Part shown: in pieces, positions 4,129 through 5,628 of the stretch
Layout of the letters: each line of letters begins with the position of its first letter
Numbering within the stretch: position 1 is the stretch's first letter
The notes under the pieces: model-generated
What the model saw: only the letters and a program-made list of their open reading frames with translations
Database searches by the model: none
Told to the model about the DNA's origin: nothing
Position numbers and translations under genes: made by a program
NCBI GenBank assembly: GCA_039189655.1
Contig: JBCCYN010000208.1
Span: 1 to 5,628, forward strand
DNA length: 5,628 nt
Direction of reading: 5' to 3'
Source: Acuticoccus sp039189655
Lineage (GTDB): Bacteria > Pseudomonadota > Alphaproteobacteria > Rhizobiales > Amorphaceae

Positions 4129-5628
4129 TTACGGGCAGCCCACGGGGGTTTCCTCCGTACCGAGATATTGTTCACGGCGAGCCGCGTCGAAGGACTCCGC
4201 ACTCACCCGGCAAATGCTTGCAAAATCGAGTTGCGAGCTGACGACCGCGCGACCGTCGTCACCGGATGTCGCGAAGCGCACACCGTCAGGGTGCGAGGCG
4301 ATGCGCCAGCTTGCACGGGAGTGGGCCGGATGGGGATCCGCAAGACGCCGGTTCGTCTCAATATCCCAAAAATGGATGGTGCCCGCCCGGTCCACAGCCA
4401 CAACGGTCGTTCCATCGGCGAGAATTTTAGCATCCGTGGCGCCGCCCGAATGGCCACCGAACACAGCAAGGCTTGTGCCCTCATCCGCGTCCCACACAAC
4501 GACCACCTCGTCGCTGGACGCGCTGATGATGCGCTCGCCCGAGGGGTCGAAGGTCGCGCTCCACAGCGCGTTGTCGTCCGCTTTGATCTCACGCAGCAAT
4601 GAACCATCCGCGGCATCCAGAACCGCAATGGTGCCGTTCGAAAGGGCGGCCGCGATGCGATCGCCCGACGGAGACAGGCTCGCTCGGTTCAGCGGAGCAC
4701 TGTCCAGCTGCGTCAGGGTCTCCTCTGCGCCGCTTTCGATGTCGAGAACGCGAACGGTGCTGGACGTGGCCATCATCAACCGCCCGGAATCGGGGAAAAA
4801 TTCCAACGACCAGACCGGCTCTTCGTCCAACTGCCGGCGGTCGATCCTGCGACCCGTAGAGAGTTCCCAGATCGCCACTTCGCCATTGCGGTCGCCGGTG
4901 GCGATCATGTCGCCCTCGGGGGCGAACGCCACCGCCCAAATCTCGCCGGAGTGGGCTTGAAGAGTTTTTGGCTCGGCGTCTTGTGCCCACTGCCAGAGCG
5001 TCAAGCGGCCGGTGCGATCTCCCACCCCCAGGATGTTGCCGTCAGGACTGAACGCCACCCCCTTCGCGCGCTGACCTTCCGACACGTCGAGCTCGACAGA
5101 CGCCGTGGGTAGGCCAGCGCGCCAAAGGCGAAGCTGCTGATCGCGGCCAAGGGTTGCCCAGATCTGTCCGTCTTCGCTTCTGGCAAGGTCGATAATGGGC
5201 AAAGAGTGACCGCGCACGGTGACCGCCAGGAGTTTCGCGGCCGAGACATCCCAGCGCCGCAAGGCACCGTCCCGGTCGCCGCCGACGATCTCTTCGCCCT
5301 CCGGCGTGAACGCGACCACGAACACCTCCTCGTCCCCTTCAAAGGCGGTGTGGGGTGTTGCATCGGACTGGAGTTCCAGGAGGGTCACCTTGCCATTGCT
5401 ACCGGCGGCCGCCATCCGTTCGCCGCCCGGTGACACCGACAGGCTGAGGAGATCGCTGCTCATGAGGCCGCTCACTGGCGGGTATGCCTCGCCACCCGAT
5501 TGGGCGTCCCACACGTAAAGAAGCCCATTCATGTTGGAGCCGAGGAGGCGATCGGCCGGCGCGAAGGCCACCTGCTTAAAGGCAAGGCTCTCGTCGGCGA
5601 ACTCAAGCTCCGACGACGGGGCGTTAAG
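4129..5628 (-). CDS. WD40-repeat protein, C-terminal part (5' end outside window)
   Basis: The frame stays open to the right edge, giving the last 499 residues of a larger protein; a GTG at 5571 is internal to a blade and not a real start. At least eleven blades of about 41 residues can be read, with cores such as VAFSPDGNILGVGDRTGRL and endings YVWD, RRWD, RLW, AIWE, VVWD and HFWD. His at the blade turn survives in four (RGHS, QAHS, GGHS, PAHS). Eleven is too many for one seven-blade propeller, so two tandem propellers are likely. After the last blade comes a tail with SICRVSAESFDAARREQYLG and a final GCP. This resembles the C-x-x-A-x-R-N-L-T-x-x-E-W ... C-P tail on WD40 halves of bacterial STAND NTPase, caspase-like or TIR proteins. 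WD40 propellers are binding platforms or sensors; the effector domain would be N-terminal. Convergent with the LOG gene (116-nt gap, no clear terminator). Confidence 0.9.
   Translation of the reverse strand, partial: LNAPSSELEFADESLAFKQVAFAPADRLLGSNMNGLLYVWDAQSGGEAYPPVSGLMSSDLLSLSVSPGGERMAAAGSNGKVTLLELQSDATPHTAFEGDEEVFVVAFTPEGEEIVGGDRDGALRRWDVSAAKLLAVTVRGHSLPIIDLARSEDGQIWATLGRDQQLRLWRAGLPTASVELDVSEGQRAKGVAFSPDGNILGVGDRTGRLTLWQWAQDAEPKTLQAHSGEIWAVAFAPEGDMIATGDRNGEVAIWELSTGRRIDRRQLDEEPVWSLEFFPDSGRLMMATSSTVRVLDIESGAEETLTQLDSAPLNRASLSPSGDRIAAALSNGTIAVLDAADGSLLREIKADDNALWSATFDPSGERIISASSDEVVVVWDADEGTSLAVFGGHSGGATDAKILADGTTVVAVDRAGTIHFWDIETNRRLADPHPAHSRASWRIASHPDGVRFATSGDDGRAVVSSQLDFASICRVSAESFDAARREQYLGTEETPVGCP

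Noticed and set aside
4121..4960. Long plus-strand open frame opposite the WD40 gene (279 codons).
   Set aside because: Its product is Ser/Arg/Pro-rich with no family resemblance, and the minus strand gives clear WD40 blades over the same stretch. GC-rich DNA readily yields such antisense frames.

Overview
The window is GC-rich, non-mobile DNA from an alphaproteobacterium. The strongest evidence is a circularly permuted, two-piece tmRNA gene (ssrA) at the left edge: the tRNA-like acceptor piece comes first, then an excised spacer, then the coding piece with the tag ANDNYAEARLAA. This permuted layout and this type of tag are typical of Alphaproteobacteria. The tag looks like those of the rhizobial orders, but the genus cannot be named from this sequence. 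An alphaproteobacterial-type SspB next to it agrees.

Left part (1 to about 1820): the ssrA promoter -10 and the tmRNA (about 20-380) are followed by a spacer with a strong GC-rich hairpin and a palindromic operator-like site. Then come sspB (GTG start at 648) and mgsA (ATG at 1245), 33 nt apart and probably co-transcribed, ending at a candidate intrinsic terminator near 1798-1820. ssrA and sspB work in one pathway: tmRNA rescues stalled ribosomes and adds the tag, and SspB delivers tagged proteins to ClpXP. MgsA (methylglyoxal synthase) is a metabolic bypass enzyme with no obvious link to that pathway.

Middle part (about 1820-4012): three more plus-strand genes. The first is a secreted or periplasmic metallo-beta-lactamase-fold protein of the UlaG-like type with two altered metal-site positions. 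The second is a Rid-superfamily protein with Trp where the catalytic Arg of RidA sits. The third is a LOG-family nucleoside-monophosphate phosphoribohydrolase, apparently without a Shine-Dalgarno sequence. The gaps between them hold only weak promoter-like signals, so one operon is not assured.

Right part (4129-5628, minus strand): the C-terminal 499 residues of a large WD40-repeat protein that runs off the right edge. At least eleven propeller blades are visible, followed by a Cys-containing tail that resembles the ends of bacterial STAND-, caspase- or TIR-linked WD40 proteins. Its N-terminal domain, which would define its function, is outside the window. It converges with the LOG gene across a 116-nt AT-richer gap.

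I see no insertion sequence, CRISPR array, rRNA or ordinary tRNA. The most informative items are the permuted ssrA beside sspB, the unusual metal site of the exported MBL-fold protein, and the incomplete WD40 protein.
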